From contig NC_030383.2 of NCBI RefSeq assembly GCF_001625215.2, positions 54,494,380-54,558,379 of the forward strand: 64,000 bases of DNA, written 5' to 3'. Position numbers and translations under genes: made by a program. Position 1 is the first letter of the stretch. Each line of letters begins with the position of its first letter. The notes beneath the pieces were generated by a model, which saw only the letters and a list, made by a program, of their open reading frames with translations, did not search any database and was not told where the DNA came from. Positions 11,048 to 23,286 of the stretch are shown here, piece by piece. This DNA comes from Daucus carota subsp. sativus. Its lineage: Eukaryota > Streptophyta > Magnoliopsida > Apiales > Apiaceae.

Positions 11048-11416
11048 TTTTGTTCCAAAATGTCTGAAAATTAGAGAGTCTGTGTTTTGTTATCAGTTAT
11101 CACTTTCCTTTGTAGTGGTCTTGAGTGTTGAGTCTTGATTGTGCAGAAATGTTGCTATGGTGAATAAAATGTACTAGTATTATGAATCAATTGAAGATTA
11201 AGGCTTCTTAAAATCATTTGTTTCTGATGAATGTTAAACTAATCACAACTATCTGTTAATTCCACCTATAGCTAACAGAATTGTTGTTTTTGTGATATCA
11301 TCGACAATTGTGTTTATAACTGAAGCTGCCTACGATCACCCTAAAATTTTGTTTCTTATATGAATTTTCTTAATCAACTCCTGAAAATTCTGCTTATTTA
11401 GAGATGTAAACTAAAG

Positions 11417-11484
11417 ACTCCATTTGTCCCAAATCAGTAGTTAGACTAAAAAGTTGGAGTGACTACTCATTTGGGACGGAGGAC
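11417..11484. mobile_element. Very short Stowaway-type fold-back element
   Basis: The left end ACTCCATTTGTCCCAAAT is complementary to the right end ATTTGGGACGGAGGA, forming a 68-bp near-palindrome. It looks like a solo terminal hairpin or internally deleted MITE. It lies in the 3' flank of the heat-shock gene. Confidence 0.6.
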
Positions 11485-12162
11485 TATCATCTTTGAAATC
11501 ACAATAGAAAAAGTTTAGAGTCGATTGTGGATCTGCTTGAGTCTTGAAAGAATAGTTAAAATATCCATTGCAATAGAACTTGTGATCAGGCGAATCTGTC
11601 TTGAGGATTAGGCTTTTGTGAAGTTCTATTGTCCTGCGTTTAGTTTCTTAAATCGTTCAATGCAAGCAAAATTAAATTGTACTCCTATATTCGAACTTCT
11701 TGTTTAGATGTGCCACTAAATTGGGGTTGTAACAGTTAATTTGGAATGATCAGTCTGATTGTATACGTTTCTCACACTCTGTATAGGTTTCTGGGGGGAA
11801 ATCTGACATTTTTTCCACCATGAAGTCTATACCTAACAAGCTTACGCATTGTTGAATTTTCGGAGAAGGGATCGAATTTACAGGCAATCATAGTTCATAG
11901 TTATCAAAAAGATGAATCTGATTTGCTTTGTGACAGACCAAGTACCGATTCTCATATCATACTGGACTTATGGTACACAGATTTGGCGTGCAAATACACT
12001 GCTCATCGCTAAACAAATGAAACAATACATATTTGGAGTGCATAATCACTTCCCTTATCTACTAATTACACATATTTTTGTCGTACCCTTCACTGCTACA
12101 TATATATTTACAAACTCAAAATTAAGATTTATTTTACAAATCTTCGTCTTCTTTCGCGCCTC
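11485..12162. other. Intergenic between convergent genes
   Basis: This is the 3' flank shared by the heat-shock gene (plus) and the DUF620 gene (minus). No additional gene was recognised. Confidence 0.5.
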
Positions 12163-14148
12163 CTAGTTATTGCATTCAACTTCTACATCAACCGCCATAA
12201 CCTTTGCGAAACCAAATTTTGTTGAATCTGATCTGACTTTGAATTGCGGCAATGTTGTAGCAACAACACCGTATGATCCGTCATCTTCCTTTTTTAAGTC
12301 GCCTGGAGGCAAGAAACAATCCATCGACAGTCCCTTGATGTTAAAATCAACTTCTTCAATAGTCCACACCTCTTCCATCCTCGTCTTCGAATGACTGACT
12401 TCAGAGTTTTCACCGAACCTGAATAACGATACGGATGTCTTGCCTGCATGTGCAATATTAACACCATCAATCGTCCTATAATCTTGGATCAATGACTCCA
12501 TCGTTGTCTCCCAAAGAACACTGTCTTCATCAGGGATTTTGGACTTGATTCGGAGGAGATGAGAGTCCTCTAGTTTCACAAGGAGCCCTGTTTTCTGGCT
12601 AAAATATCCCCAGATTGTGTGCTGGATGATATCTACACTGCCACTGCTTCTTTCCCTCAGAGCTGACTTGTTTGCTTGCAGCTTCAGCACAAAGCAGTCT
12701 TCATTGTTCACCGTCTTCTCGCCAACACATATCGAATTAGAGAATAAATTTGCCGTATTCTTTGGATCAAGACCCTGTAAATCAGAATCATATGATAATC
12801 AGCGCTAGTTCCATGTTGTAAATAGGCTGTAATTATAACAGATTGTCACTGATTTCAACTTAGCTAGTGTCACACCTGGAACCTGTTTGGATGACTTTAA
12901 AATTGTGATTTATGACTTAACGTGACCATTTCAGGTAGACTTTTAGTAACAAGAACAAAATTTCAAATTCAGACCAACAAACATGTAGACTTTTTAAGTA
13001 GTCTATTAAGATTAATTAGAAAGATGAAAATGCTTAAAAGCAAAGTAGATAAATAGCTGGATTGGTGGCTTGATGGTGAGTCAGGTCCTACACAAAATGA
13101 CTTGCAAAGGAACTGAAAGAATCTGTGAGTTGTAACTAACTTAAATATTCAAAGGACGCGCTATCTCTTTTCTTAAAGTCTAAAAGATCCTCAAAAACTA
13201 TTTGGTGCATCTGCTTTAACAAACTTTCCAAGGTAGGTTCAATAAAGTAAACCGAAACCCCTGTCCCACAATTATTTCACAGGGTGAATCTAGTAAAAGA
13301 GCTGATCACTTAACATGATATCTAATTTTGAATTTGAACGTTTTCAGAACTTCAAACGTGAAAATAAATTTTTTAGTACCTGCAGAGAACGACGGAGAGG
13401 TCGAGGGGGGCCTCGAGAGGCGTGGGAGCTGTGCCACGGTGTCTGCCTCCAGGCCACCTTCCCATCACTACCAGCACTGATCTTGTAGCCGGACACCAGC
13501 AACTCCAAGCACCAAAGATCAGGCCTTTTCTGCCACAACACGAATCCTCCCATTTCTCCACCTCCGTTTTTAATACTCCTACTCTTCATAATTTTACCAT
13601 CTCCACTAATAAACTCTGATGTTGCCATCTTCACCTTCCCCATCGCGTACATGCTATCAATTCGATTCAATGCGTTTTCGCCTCCACAGGCTGCTATATA
13701 CTGCTGCACTATGTATTTCGCCATCGCACCTTCCTGCATTAATACATAATTCATCCCATTACAAAATGCACTTTCCAAATTTTTGACCCGGAATTATAAA
13801 AAATGTGCACAATATAATTTAAATGTCGTTAGCATATAATGATCCTCGTAAAAAATGTCTTACAATAGGATGGTCTTTGATGTTCCTGCTCATAGAGTGA
13901 TTCGAATGGACCGGAAGAGGGATCAAAGGAGCTCCGACGACACTGAGCAGAAGCTGGATGTCAGAAATGTTGCGACATCCAAAAGGACTCGACGGGGGAG
14001 ATTTCTCGCCGTTTTGCTTGATCCACGACTTCATGTTTTTCCATGACACATTTTTGTTACTAGAGTCGAAAGTCTCTTCAGGGATAGGCACTTCAAGAAC
14101 CGTTTCGAGACCTTCATATCCATCTAAATTCGGGCACAATGTCCTCAT
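12163..14148 (-). CDS. DUF620 family protein, three exons, 416 residues
   Basis: Exons: 14148-13864 (95 codons), 13733-13380 (118 codons) and 12774-12163 (203 codons plus TAG). All junctions are phase 0 with GT-AG signals. The protein begins MRTLCPNLDGYEGLETVLEV and contains PIPEETF, the usual DUF620 N-terminus. Residues 96-213 carry AKYIVQQYIAACGGENALN, ...SMYAMGKVKM..., GGFVLWQKRPDLWCLELLVSG and the RGPPRPLRR motif. The last exon starts GLDPKNTANLFSNSICVG and includes FVLKLQANKSALRERSSGSV, HTIWGYFSQKTGLLVKLEDS and VVATTLPQF. Length and order agree with complete plant DUF620 members. Function is not established in the family; no signal peptide or membrane segment is visible. No disruption was seen, so it should be functional. 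Confidence 0.95.
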
Positions 14149-14322
14149 TCGAATCAAGATTAATAGATAATATTGAGATAGAAAGAGAGAAGAGAGAAGA
14201 GAGAAAAGATGAGAGAAATTATGAGTTGAGACTCAAGGAAAGGAGAATATATTGTGAAAGAGTTGAGAGTGGCTTGGATTAAAAGTGAGCTATTTTACAT
14301 GAAGAGATTGACCTACCGACCG

Positions 14323-14530
14323 AGGGCCGTTCTATAACGTGCAACTTTTTGTTTATGTCGTGACTGCACGCATCTTGTATATCTATGTTGCGACTTCAAT
14401 ATTTAGGCAACTTTTGTTTGTTGTGTTGATTTTTAATTTATTATCGAGAGTAATGATTTGAGGAATCTAATTTATATGTGATGGGTTCGTAATAAAAATA
14501 TTCTAACATGGGGAAATCTAGAACGGCCCC
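14323..14530. mobile_element. Probable MITE with GGGGCCGTTCTA ends
   Basis: The left end GGGCCGTTCTA and right end TAGAACGGCCCC are inverted copies about 208 bp apart, just upstream of the DUF620 gene. The target duplication is unclear. Confidence 0.45.
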
Positions 14531-16900
14531 ATGCATGCCATGAGATTATTTCCTTGATATGCAACTATACCTTGAATGTTATCTCATGATCACACGTGCT
14601 GGGCACAAAGGTAGACCCGGATAGGTTTATCACTTTAGAACACAATTTTGATGGTAATATCTGAAGATATCATTTTGACATATAATTTTAAATACTTAGA
14701 GCATTTTTAATGGATATTATAATATTATGTAATGTTTTCCGGATCCAATTTAGCCGATCATTGTAATCAATCTCGTTGGAGATTCTTTTAGATATTGAAC
14801 TCGTAAATTTAAGATGAGAGAAAAAACAAGGTATCCCGAAAAATGTTTTCAATTTTTTCTCCAAATTTAGTTGATAATATATAATTGATCCTGCCCATAC
14901 TAATAATAATATGATCTCATGTATGCACATAAATCATCTAATAATATTATTGTTTGTCTCATTTGCGGAAAAAAAATTGGAAACAGAATTTGGATACGTA
15001 ACCGTACTTTAACACACATGTAGTCGCAACAAGAAATGAGGGCGAAAGGGAAATTATAATTGAATTATATTAGAGATCAACCTAGAATCGGTTTTTTTTA
15101 ATTAAATAAAAGTGAAAATGAGAAAGGACGTGGGCAACCCAGTAGAGATGCATGCATATCGGATGAATGTCCCCAGATAGTTCTAATGAACAACACTTTG
15201 CTGGTTTTGATAGTAGTGTAAAAAACACACACCTAAATTCTAGACTTTATTATATTGCCAGTAATTCTCGCCGGAGCAGCCGACCGACATCACATTTATT
15301 ATTAGTTTGATTAAAATATAAGGTACTCATAGTTATAACTAATTAAAGACACTCAATCTCTTCAGTTTTTGTTCGCTTATAGGCGTCTGAGGTGGATATA
15401 TGGCTCATCCCTTATATTCTAATCAACCTGTTTTAAACTATGACTAAGAAATTAGATTTGGAGGTTCACAATATTTTACGTAGATTAGTAGAGACGAAAT
15501 GTGTGCTTAAAAAAGTCTACAATCATGCCCTGCACGTTCTGTGAAATTCAATACATATCTTTTTAATTTGTCACGATATGTAAATACATAAATACAACAT
15601 ATACATATACGCATACACAGATTTGAGATTCTTGATGCCGATTTGTTGTGGTACCTAGTATTTTTAATGTTGTCCGAAGCAACGACATGTACGCATCGGA
15701 TTCTGGTATGTGTTATCAGTCTATGACAAGAACTATTTCGTAACTTGAGTTAACGTACCAAAATTTACTAGTGAAGATGAACACGTCCGAATACATAGAG
15801 CATGCATGCATATGTAGTTCCTTATCTGTACCGCATTATACATTATCGATTCTATTTATGTGTGGTCTACTAGTACAAAGGGAAAAGAAAGAGTGAATGT
15901 CTCGCTGGAGCAAAGGGGATGATTTCGTGACTTGATTCAGAAGCTGATAAACATGCAAACTTAAGCATATCTTTCCATCAAAAGGTGAATTTTAGTCCTC
16001 TCCATGAATGAGTTGGAGAAAATTCTTCAATTAATTTATAACGGAACCGTTTAACTTAATTTTAAAAAAATATTTATTATTTATAGATGAGAAGTTATTT
16101 ATGAGCATAAAATAGTTCTTAATTTTCGTGTTTAGATATTTTTTTTAGTATTTATAATTCTAGTGACGATGGAAGGTCTTATAGAAGAATAACTCTGCAC
16201 TAAGGTGATAAAAAATTTAATTCAATCGGAATTCGAGTAAACACCGTAAAAATCACGGTTTGAGGAAAAAAATTAAATAATCTTTGTTTTGATCTCCGGG
16301 AGTATTCTGCCACAGCACGCAGGCTGTCAACCCAGCGCAGATCACGGCATGTTGAGAGCACAATCAAGCGGCCCCACCAACACATCTGATGCTCTCTCTC
16401 AAAATCAATGCATACAAACCCCCCATAATTATCCACACAATTCCGACACTGGGTACAGCTTATAATGCACATACGACACTCACCTGATCCCTGTCTTTTT
16501 GCATCTCAACAAATTATCCACATGTACATACTTTTTCTATTCAACGCACAATCAAATGAGTTAAGACACCCCAACGTGGGACTGATCACTTTTTATTAGC
16601 CTCTCATGATTTAGCTTAAATCTTAATCTTCTGTCAAATCTGCTTTTTTCTTATTAACTATCTCTTCCAGTCGTGTGAATTTTATCTTCTTCTGCTCCGC
16701 CATCTGTTAGCATCTTATTGTTGAAAGCTTATTCTAGGACATATGTTAGGTTGGTTTTTATGTGTCTTTAACATCCGATTGTACAGCTGCAATCTCTCTT
16801 TTTTAGTGATTTATGGTTTAGTTCTTTGGAGTGTGTTAACCAGAGGGAATGTGTTAGGAAATTGGGAGAGGAGTCCAAAACATTTGGTAGATTTATCACG
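14531..16900. other. Intergenic, no gene recognised
   Basis: AT-rich spacer upstream of the LTR retrotransposon. A 90-codon minus-strand frame at 16200-16472 matches no family I know and has no supporting splice or promoter signals. Confidence 0.5.
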
Positions 16901-16905
16901 GAATG

Positions 16906-17806
16906 TGATAGGGTATAACCCGGATTGGCTTAATCTGGACCCTGGATTGGCTTAATCCGGACCCGAACACGATATGACCCGGAGATGATCCCGGACCCAG
17001 GAGACGATCCCGGACCCAGGAGATGGTCCCGGACCCAAACACAACCTATCCACTCTTCTCCCGGACCGGGACACAAGAGTCCAAGCCGACACCTGAACAA
17101 GCCACATTCTAACATGAAAAGGATTGGCTTAACCCGGACTCTGGATTGGCTTAATCCGGACCCGAGCACGATATGACCCGGATATGGTCCCGGACCCAGG
17201 AGATGATCTCAGAACCAGGAGACGATCCCGGACCTTGGAGATGATCTCGGACCCCGGAGATGATCCCGGACCCAGACGCAACCTATCCATCCTTCCCCCG
17301 GACCGGGACACAAGAGTCCAAACCGACACCTGAACAAGTTGCAGTCTGACATGACAAGGACAATACCCAATGCCAGCTACTGACACTATGAAGACAAACC
17401 TCATAACACTCCAAAATACTATTCCTTAGCTGACGCCTGGACAGGTGTTAAGCATCCAAGCCCTACAGATGGACAGCAGGATCCAAGGTACACATCCTTA
17501 AACCCTAATCCTTGGCCTATAAATAGACCAAGGATGAGAGGCTTAAGGATCTTCTTCTCCACACTCTCATATTTCTCACACACTCTAAGCCACCATACAC
17601 AGCAGCCATACACCTTCACCCACCACACATAGATAGCTCATTTCCCGTCTATCTATTTTCCGACGCCTGTACTCATTCTCACGCCGGAGGCGCCGCGGGG
17701 CTCAAACCCCCCTCCGGTGTTGTTTTGCAGACACCCGTCCAGCAGCTACACCGCAAGACACCAGTACACAGCGGAGGAAGCACCAAAACGGGATTTGACG
17801 TTATCA
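16906..17806 (+). repeat. 5' LTR
   Basis: 901 bp, TG...CA, with short inverted ends TGATA/TATCA. Its first half holds internal repeats: GGATTGGCTTAATCCGGACCCG-type blocks occur twice, and CCCGGACCCAGGAGA-type blocks occur several times. A TATAAATA box at 17518-17525 probably drives the element's transcript. Confidence 0.95.
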
Positions 17807-18220
17807 TTTGGCGCTAGAAGGAGGGGGAGGTTGTATTCTCCGTCCTGTGGTCACGGTGCCACTGGACTCATCTTCATCAGCAAACTCCCGAAAAGGGAGT
17901 CCCGATTCAACCCTGTAAGCTTCAAAATGCACTCAAATCTCTCAAAACCCTCTCAGCCATGATTCTCTTTGTTGTGTGCATGTTAGCAAACCCTGTCTAG
18001 AAGCACCCTAACTTTGTCTGTAGTACATCAAGACACCTTGTCCTGTAGTCCCTTACACCTTTGTCATTTAACTATTTCTAGCATTTCTTGAAGTAGTAAG
18101 TTGACTATCTGCCTACACTATTTCTATCATTCCACTATTGTCTATAATGCACACATACACTTTCACCAAAAAGCAAGCATACTCCCTGGGTAGTTCTTGT
18201 TTAAATCATTCACTATAATC

Positions 18221-18606
18221 ATGACAAGAGGTGGAAAAACCCAAACCCAATCAACCCGATCCTAGCAGTTCAACCCGGTGGACCAGGACAATCCACATCA
18301 GGATCTCATCTCTAAACCACTCTTGACCGGGATCAATCCAGAAGAGACCCGGATCAACCTAGACGATGCCCGAGTCACAATTGAAATGAACCAGTTAAGT
18401 GCATCGATGTCCCGATGACCGCAGACCATGTTACATATCTAACCAACATAGAGTTGGCCGAAGCAATCCGGTTATACCAGGAACAACGAGCCGAGAACCT
18501 CAAAGGACCCGGGTTGATTGCTGATTTTGAAGACTTTGAAAATTCCCGCCAATCCCGGGGTTCCGTTTTTGACCGGATTGGTGACAAAGTAAGGAAAAAG
18601 AAGTAG
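18221..18606 (+). pseudogene. Gag-like relic of the LTR retrotransposon
   Basis: From ATG at 18221 the frame reads MTRGGKTQTQSTRS, then a TAG (18263), then QFNPVDQDNPHQDLISKP...TRINLDDARVTIEMNQLSASMS to a TGA. A second frame from 18415 continues with VTYLTNIELAEAIRLYQEQR...DFEDFENSRQSRG...FDRIGDK to 18606. The charged, helical, proline-poor composition and its position soon after the primer-binding site suit a Gag N-terminus, but two stops and a frame change break it. It cannot make a full Gag, so mobilisation would need proteins supplied in trans. Confidence 0.6.
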
Positions 18607-18764
18607 AGAAAAAGTGATGCCACAAGGCGAAAGATCCTGGCCAAAAAAAAAAAGAAGAAAAAACAGAACACATCCGGAGGGAAGAAGGAGAAAAGCTAGA
18701 GCAGAAAATTCAAAGAAGGATCCAGCTAGAAGAATAAAGGCTTATGAGCAAGTCCCGCTTCAAT

Positions 18765-21275
18765 CATGATCTATCTCTTACTTGGAAAAATTATTTTCCA
18801 AGGCAAACAAACAAAAAGCTACCCCGGTCCAGTTATGACATATCTCTTACTTGGAAAAATTATTTTCCAAAGCAAACAAACAAAAAGCTACCCGGGTTCA
18901 ATCACGATCTATCTCTTACTTGGAAAAATTTTCTAAGGCAAAAAGCAAAAGCTACCCCGGTTCAATTTTGAGAACCCGAGTACCCCGGTTCAATCGTGAG
19001 CTATCTTACTTGGAAAAATTTTTCTAAGACAAACAAACAAAAAGCTACCCGGGTTCAATCATGAGCTATCTTACTTGGAAAAATTTTTTCCAAGGCAAAC
19101 AAACAAAAAGCTACCCGGGTTCAATCATGATCTATCTCTTACTTGGAAAAATTATTTTCCAAGGCAAACAAACAAAAAGCTACCCGGGTTCAATCATGAT
19201 CTATCTCTTACTTGGAAAAATTATTTTCCAAGGCAAACAAACAAAAAGCTACCCGGGTTCAATCATGATCTATCTCTTACTTGGAAAAATTTTCCAAGGC
19301 AAAAAGCAAAAGCTACCCGGGTTCAATCATGATCTATCTCTTACTTGGAAAAATTATTTTCCAAGGCAAACAAACAAAAAGCTACCCGGGTTCAATCATG
19401 AGCTATCTTACTTGGAAAAATTTTTTCCAAGGCAAACAAACAAAAAGCTACCCGGGTTCAATCATGATCTATCTCTTACTTGGAAAAATTATTTTCCAAG
19501 GCAAACAAACAAAAAGCTACCCGGGTTCAATCATGATCTATCTCTTACTTGGAAAAATTATTTTCCAAGGCAAACAAACAAAAAGCTACCCGGGTTCAAT
19601 CATGATCTATCTCTTACTTGGAAAAATTTTCCAAGGCAAAAAGCAAAAGCTACCCGGGTTCAATCATGATCTATCTCTTACTTGGAAAAATTATTTTCCA
19701 AGGCAAACAAACAAAAAGCTACCCGGGTTCAATCATGATCTATCTCTTACTTGGAAAAATTTTCCAAGGCAAAAAACAAAAGTTACCCGGGTTCAATCAT
19801 GATCTATCTCTTACTTGGAAAAATTATTTTCCAAGGCAAACAAACAAAAAGCTACCCGGGTTCAATCATGATCTATCTCTTACTTGGAAAAATTATTTTC
19901 CAAGGCAAACAAACAAAAAGCTACCCGGGTTCAATCATGATCTATCTCTTACTTGGAAAAATTTTCCAAGGCAAAAATCAAAAACTACCCCGGTTCAATT
20001 TTGAGAACCCGAGTACCCCGGTTCAATCATGAGCTATCTTACTTGGAAAAATTATTTTCCAAGGCAAACAAACAAAAAGCTACCCGGGTTCAATCATGAT
20101 CTATCTCTTACTTGGAAAAATTTTCCAAGGCAAAAATCAAAAACTACCCCGGTTCAATTTTGAGAACCCGAGTACCCCGGTTCAATCATGAGCTATCTTA
20201 CTTGGAAAAATTATTTTCCAAGGCAAACAAACAAAAAGCTACCCGGGTTCAATCATGATCTATCTCTTACTTGGAAAAATTTTCCAAGGCAAAAAGCAAA
20301 AGTTACCCCGGTTCAATTTTGAGATCCCGAGTACCCGGGTTCAATCATGATCTATCTCTTACTTGGAAAAATTATTTTCCAAGGCAAACAAACAAAAAGC
20401 TACCCCGGTCCAGTTATGACTTATCTCTTACTTGGAAAAATTATTTTCCAAGGCAAACAAACAAAAAGCTACCCGGGTTCAATCACGATCTATCTCTTAC
20501 TTGGAAAAATTTTCCAAGGCAAAAAGCAAAAGCTAACCCGGTTCAATTTTGAGAACCCGAGTACTCCGGTTCAATCATGAGCTATCTTACTTGGAAAAAA
20601 TTTTCTAAGGCAAACAAACAAAAAGCTACCCCGGTCCAGTTATGACATATCTCTTACTTGGAAAAATTATTTTCCAAGGCAAATAAACAAAAAGCTACCC
20701 GGGTTCAATCATGATCTATCTCTTACTTGGAAAAATTATTTTCCAAGGCAAACAAACAAAAAGCTACCCCGGTCCAGTTATAACATATCTCTTACTTGGA
20801 AAAATTATTTTCCAAGGCAAACAAACAAAAAGCTACCCGGGTTCAATCACGATCTATCTCTTACTTGGAAAAATTATTTTCCAAGGCAAACAAACAAAAA
20901 GCTACCCGGGTTCAATCATGATCTATCTCTTACTTGGAAAAATTTTCCAAGGCAAAAATCAAAAACTACCCCGGTTCAATTTTGAGAACCCGAGTACCCC
21001 GGTTCAATCATGAGCTATCTTACTTGGAAAAATTATTTTATAAGGCAAACAAACAAAAAGCTACCCCGGTCCAGTTATGACATATCTCTTACTTGGAAAA
21101 ATTATTTTCCAAGGCAAACAAACAAAAAGCTACCCGGGTTCAATCATGATCTATCTCTTACTTAAAAAAATTTTCCAAGGCAAAAAGCAAAAGCTACCCC
21201 GGTTCAATTTTGAGAACCCGAGTACCCCGGTTCAATCATGAGCTATCTTACTTGGAAAAATTTTTCTAAGGCAAA
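18765..21275 (+). repeat. Internal tandem array (about 35 units of 69 bp and variants)
   Basis: The basic unit is 69 bp. It includes CTTACTTGGAAAAATTATTT, AAGGCAAACAAACAAAAAGC and CTACCCGGGTTCAATCATGA. Variant units of about 64 bp (shortened spacer) and about 91 bp (an extra block AATTTTGAGAACCCGAGTAC) are interspersed, so there is a higher-order pattern. Most units contain a 9-bp stem palindrome (CTTGGAAAA...TTTTCCAAG) and a CCCGGG site. Because 69 is 23 codons, each unit is open (LPGFNHDLSLTWKNYFPRQT and so on), but the 64/91-bp variants break the frame, so the long open frames here are not a protein. The array ends in a poly(A) run of about 22 at 21276. Confidence 0.95.
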
Positions 21276-21299
21276 AAAAAAAAAAAAAAAAAAAGCAAT

Positions 21300-21790
21300 C
21301 ACCCGGACTCATGTCAAGCAATCCCGTCCGGACACATGTGGAGCAATCCCGTCCGGACTCATGCCGAGCAATCTAACCAGACTCACCTCTTGTCCGGATC
21401 AACCCAGGCCGAGGGACAAAAAGCAAAATCTCACATCCTACCCTGATCAACCCAGACGGGGGCAAAAAGCAGAATCCCACCACTTCGTCCAGATCGGTCC
21501 GGACAGGGGGGGCAAAAGCAAAATTTCACACCATGTCTGGATCCACCTGGATAGGTGAGCAAGATTTCACACCTAGTCCGGGTCAACCCGGGCAGAGGAG
21601 CAAAAGCAGGATTCTTCGCCTAATACCGGATTAACCGGGATAGAGGCGCAAAAGCAAAAATTCCACCTTGTCCAGGTTAGCCCGGACAGGGGGGCAAATG
21701 AAAAACTCCACCTTCTCCGCAATCAGCCCGCACCGGACAATACACTCAACTCCCTCACACAGAAAATCTGTATAAGGGAGTGGGGGGCAA
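21300..21790 (+). repeat. Degenerate second tandem block before the 3' LTR
   Basis: Imperfect units of about 50-60 bp share phrases such as CAATCCCGTCCGGACTCATG and GGGGGGCAAAAGCAAAATT, ending at the polypurine tract. They are GC-richer than the 69-bp array and much more diverged, suggesting an older amplification in the same untranslated region. Confidence 0.7.
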
Positions 21791-21791
21791 A

Positions 21792-22692
21792 TGATAGGGT
21801 ATAACCCGGATTGGCTTAATCTGGACCCTGGATTGGCTTAATCCGGACCCGAACACGATATGACCCGGAGATGATCCCGGACCCAGGAGACGATCCCGGA
21901 CCCAGGAGATGGTCCCGGACCCAAACACAACCTATCCACTCTTCTCCCGGACCGGGACACAAGAGTCCAAGCCGACACCTGAACAAGCCACATTCTAACA
22001 TGAAAAGGATTGGCTTAACCCGGACTCTGGATTGGCTTAATCCGGACCCGAGCACGATATGACCCGGATATGGTCCCGGACCCAGGAGATGATCTCAGAA
22101 CCAGGAGACGATCCCGGACCTTGGAGATGATCTCGGACCCCGGAGATGATCCCGGACCCAGACGCAACCTATCCATCCTTCCCCCGGACCGGGACACAAG
22201 AGTCCAAACCGACACCTGAACAAGTTGCAGTCTGACATGACAAGGACAATACCCAATGCCAGCTACTGACACTATGAAGACAAACCTCATAACACTCCAA
22301 AATACTATTCCTTAGCTGACGCCTGGACAGGTGTTAAGCATCCAAGCCCTACAGATGGACAGCAGGATCCAAGGTACACATCCTTAAACCCTAATCCTTG
22401 GCCTATAAATAGACCAAGGATGAGAGGCTTAAGGATCTTCTTCTCCACACTCTCATATTTCTCACACACTCTAAGCCACCATACACAGCAGCCATACACC
22501 TTCACCCACCACACATAGATAGCTCATTTCCCGTCTATCTATTTTCCGACGCCTGTACTCATTCTCACGCCGGAGGCGCCGCGGGGCTCAAACCCCCCTC
22601 CGGTGTTGTTTTGCAGACACCCGTCCAGCAGCTACACCGCAAGACACCAGTACACAGCGGAGGAAGCACCAAAACGGGATTTGACGTTATCA
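21792..22692 (+). repeat. 3' LTR
   Basis: Same length (901 bp) and apparently the same sequence as the 5' LTR. The TATAAATA box is at 22404-22411. It is followed by GAATG. Confidence 0.95.
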
Positions 22693-22902
22693 GAATGCAC
22701 GAATGTTTTTAACGGGACGAATCTCGATGTCAGTAACGGAATCTTTTATAAATTATAATCAGGTCTGCTTTTTTAAGCCGGGACAAACAGGTTCTAATAG
22801 CATCGATTGCAATGAGGACTTGATATCGTTATGTTAACAAAAAATGGCTCGACGTTTGTTAATAATTGATTTATCACAAAAATGAGAAACGAGACTGGTT
22901 TA

Positions 22903-23286
22903 GAGCAACTCCAAGAGAACATCTCCCTTACCTATAATGAGCTTACGTGGACAAAAATAGGAGTTTGAGTAAAAATTCTTCACTCCAACCCTTCTCTTCT
23001 ACCTAAAATTTTTAGGTGAGAGAAAACAAAACCCCTTCTTTAGGGGATAGAAAAGTAAGCCCCTATCTTTTCCACCTTATCTCCCTCCCTCATTTTCTTT
23101 AATTTTTCATTTTCCTCTCTTTTTTATCTACCCCATCATAGTAAAAGTTCTAATAAAAATATTATTTTTTTCAAATATAGAGATGATTACAGGGAATACT
23201 GTTGGAGGAAAACACGTTTTTGCTTGGTAATCATTATTTTATTATATTTTAGGGGTTCAAAATAGGTAACACCATTGGGGTTGCTC
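22903..23286. mobile_element. MITE with GAGCAACTCCAA-type ends
   Basis: The left end GAGCAACTCCAAGAG and right end (inverted) GAGCAACCCCAATGG bracket about 384 bp. The ends resemble those of the GAGCATCTCCAAC elements at 28222 and 38997, so it is probably the same superfamily (PIF/Harbinger). The target duplication is not clear. Confidence 0.6.

Larger units (their letters stand above)
16906..22692 (+). mobile_element. Complete non-autonomous LTR retrotransposon (5787 bp) with GAATG target duplication
   Basis: Two 901-bp direct LTRs (16906-17806 and 21792-22692) both start TGATAGGG and end GTTATCA. They are flanked by the 5-bp duplication GAATG (16901-16905 and 22693-22697). The internal region (17807-21791) begins at once with a primer-binding-like TTTGGCGCTAGAAGGAGGGG and ends in a polypurine tract (GGGAGTGGGGGGCAAA) abutting the 3' LTR. 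It has only a broken Gag-like frame and a long tandem array, with no protease, reverse transcriptase or integrase, so it is non-autonomous. The layout, with tandem repeats between the coding part and the 3' LTR, resembles Ty3/gypsy Tat-lineage derivatives; the lineage is inference. I saw no differences between the LTRs in the stretches compared, implying recent insertion. Confidence 0.95.

Noticed and set aside
13344-13778. Extension of DUF620 exon 2 past CAG into VLKN
   Set aside because: The canonical GTACTA donor and the family sequence RPLRR-x-LQ/GLDP place the exon end at 13380.
16930-17628. Minus-strand frames repeated identically at 21816-22514
   Set aside because: They lie inside the two LTRs and are identical only because the LTRs are.
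18744-21013. Several long overlapping plus-strand frames of 23-residue repeats
   Set aside because: They are the translation of a 69-bp tandem array. Units of 64 and 91 bp break the frame repeatedly, and there is no start context or other coding sign.
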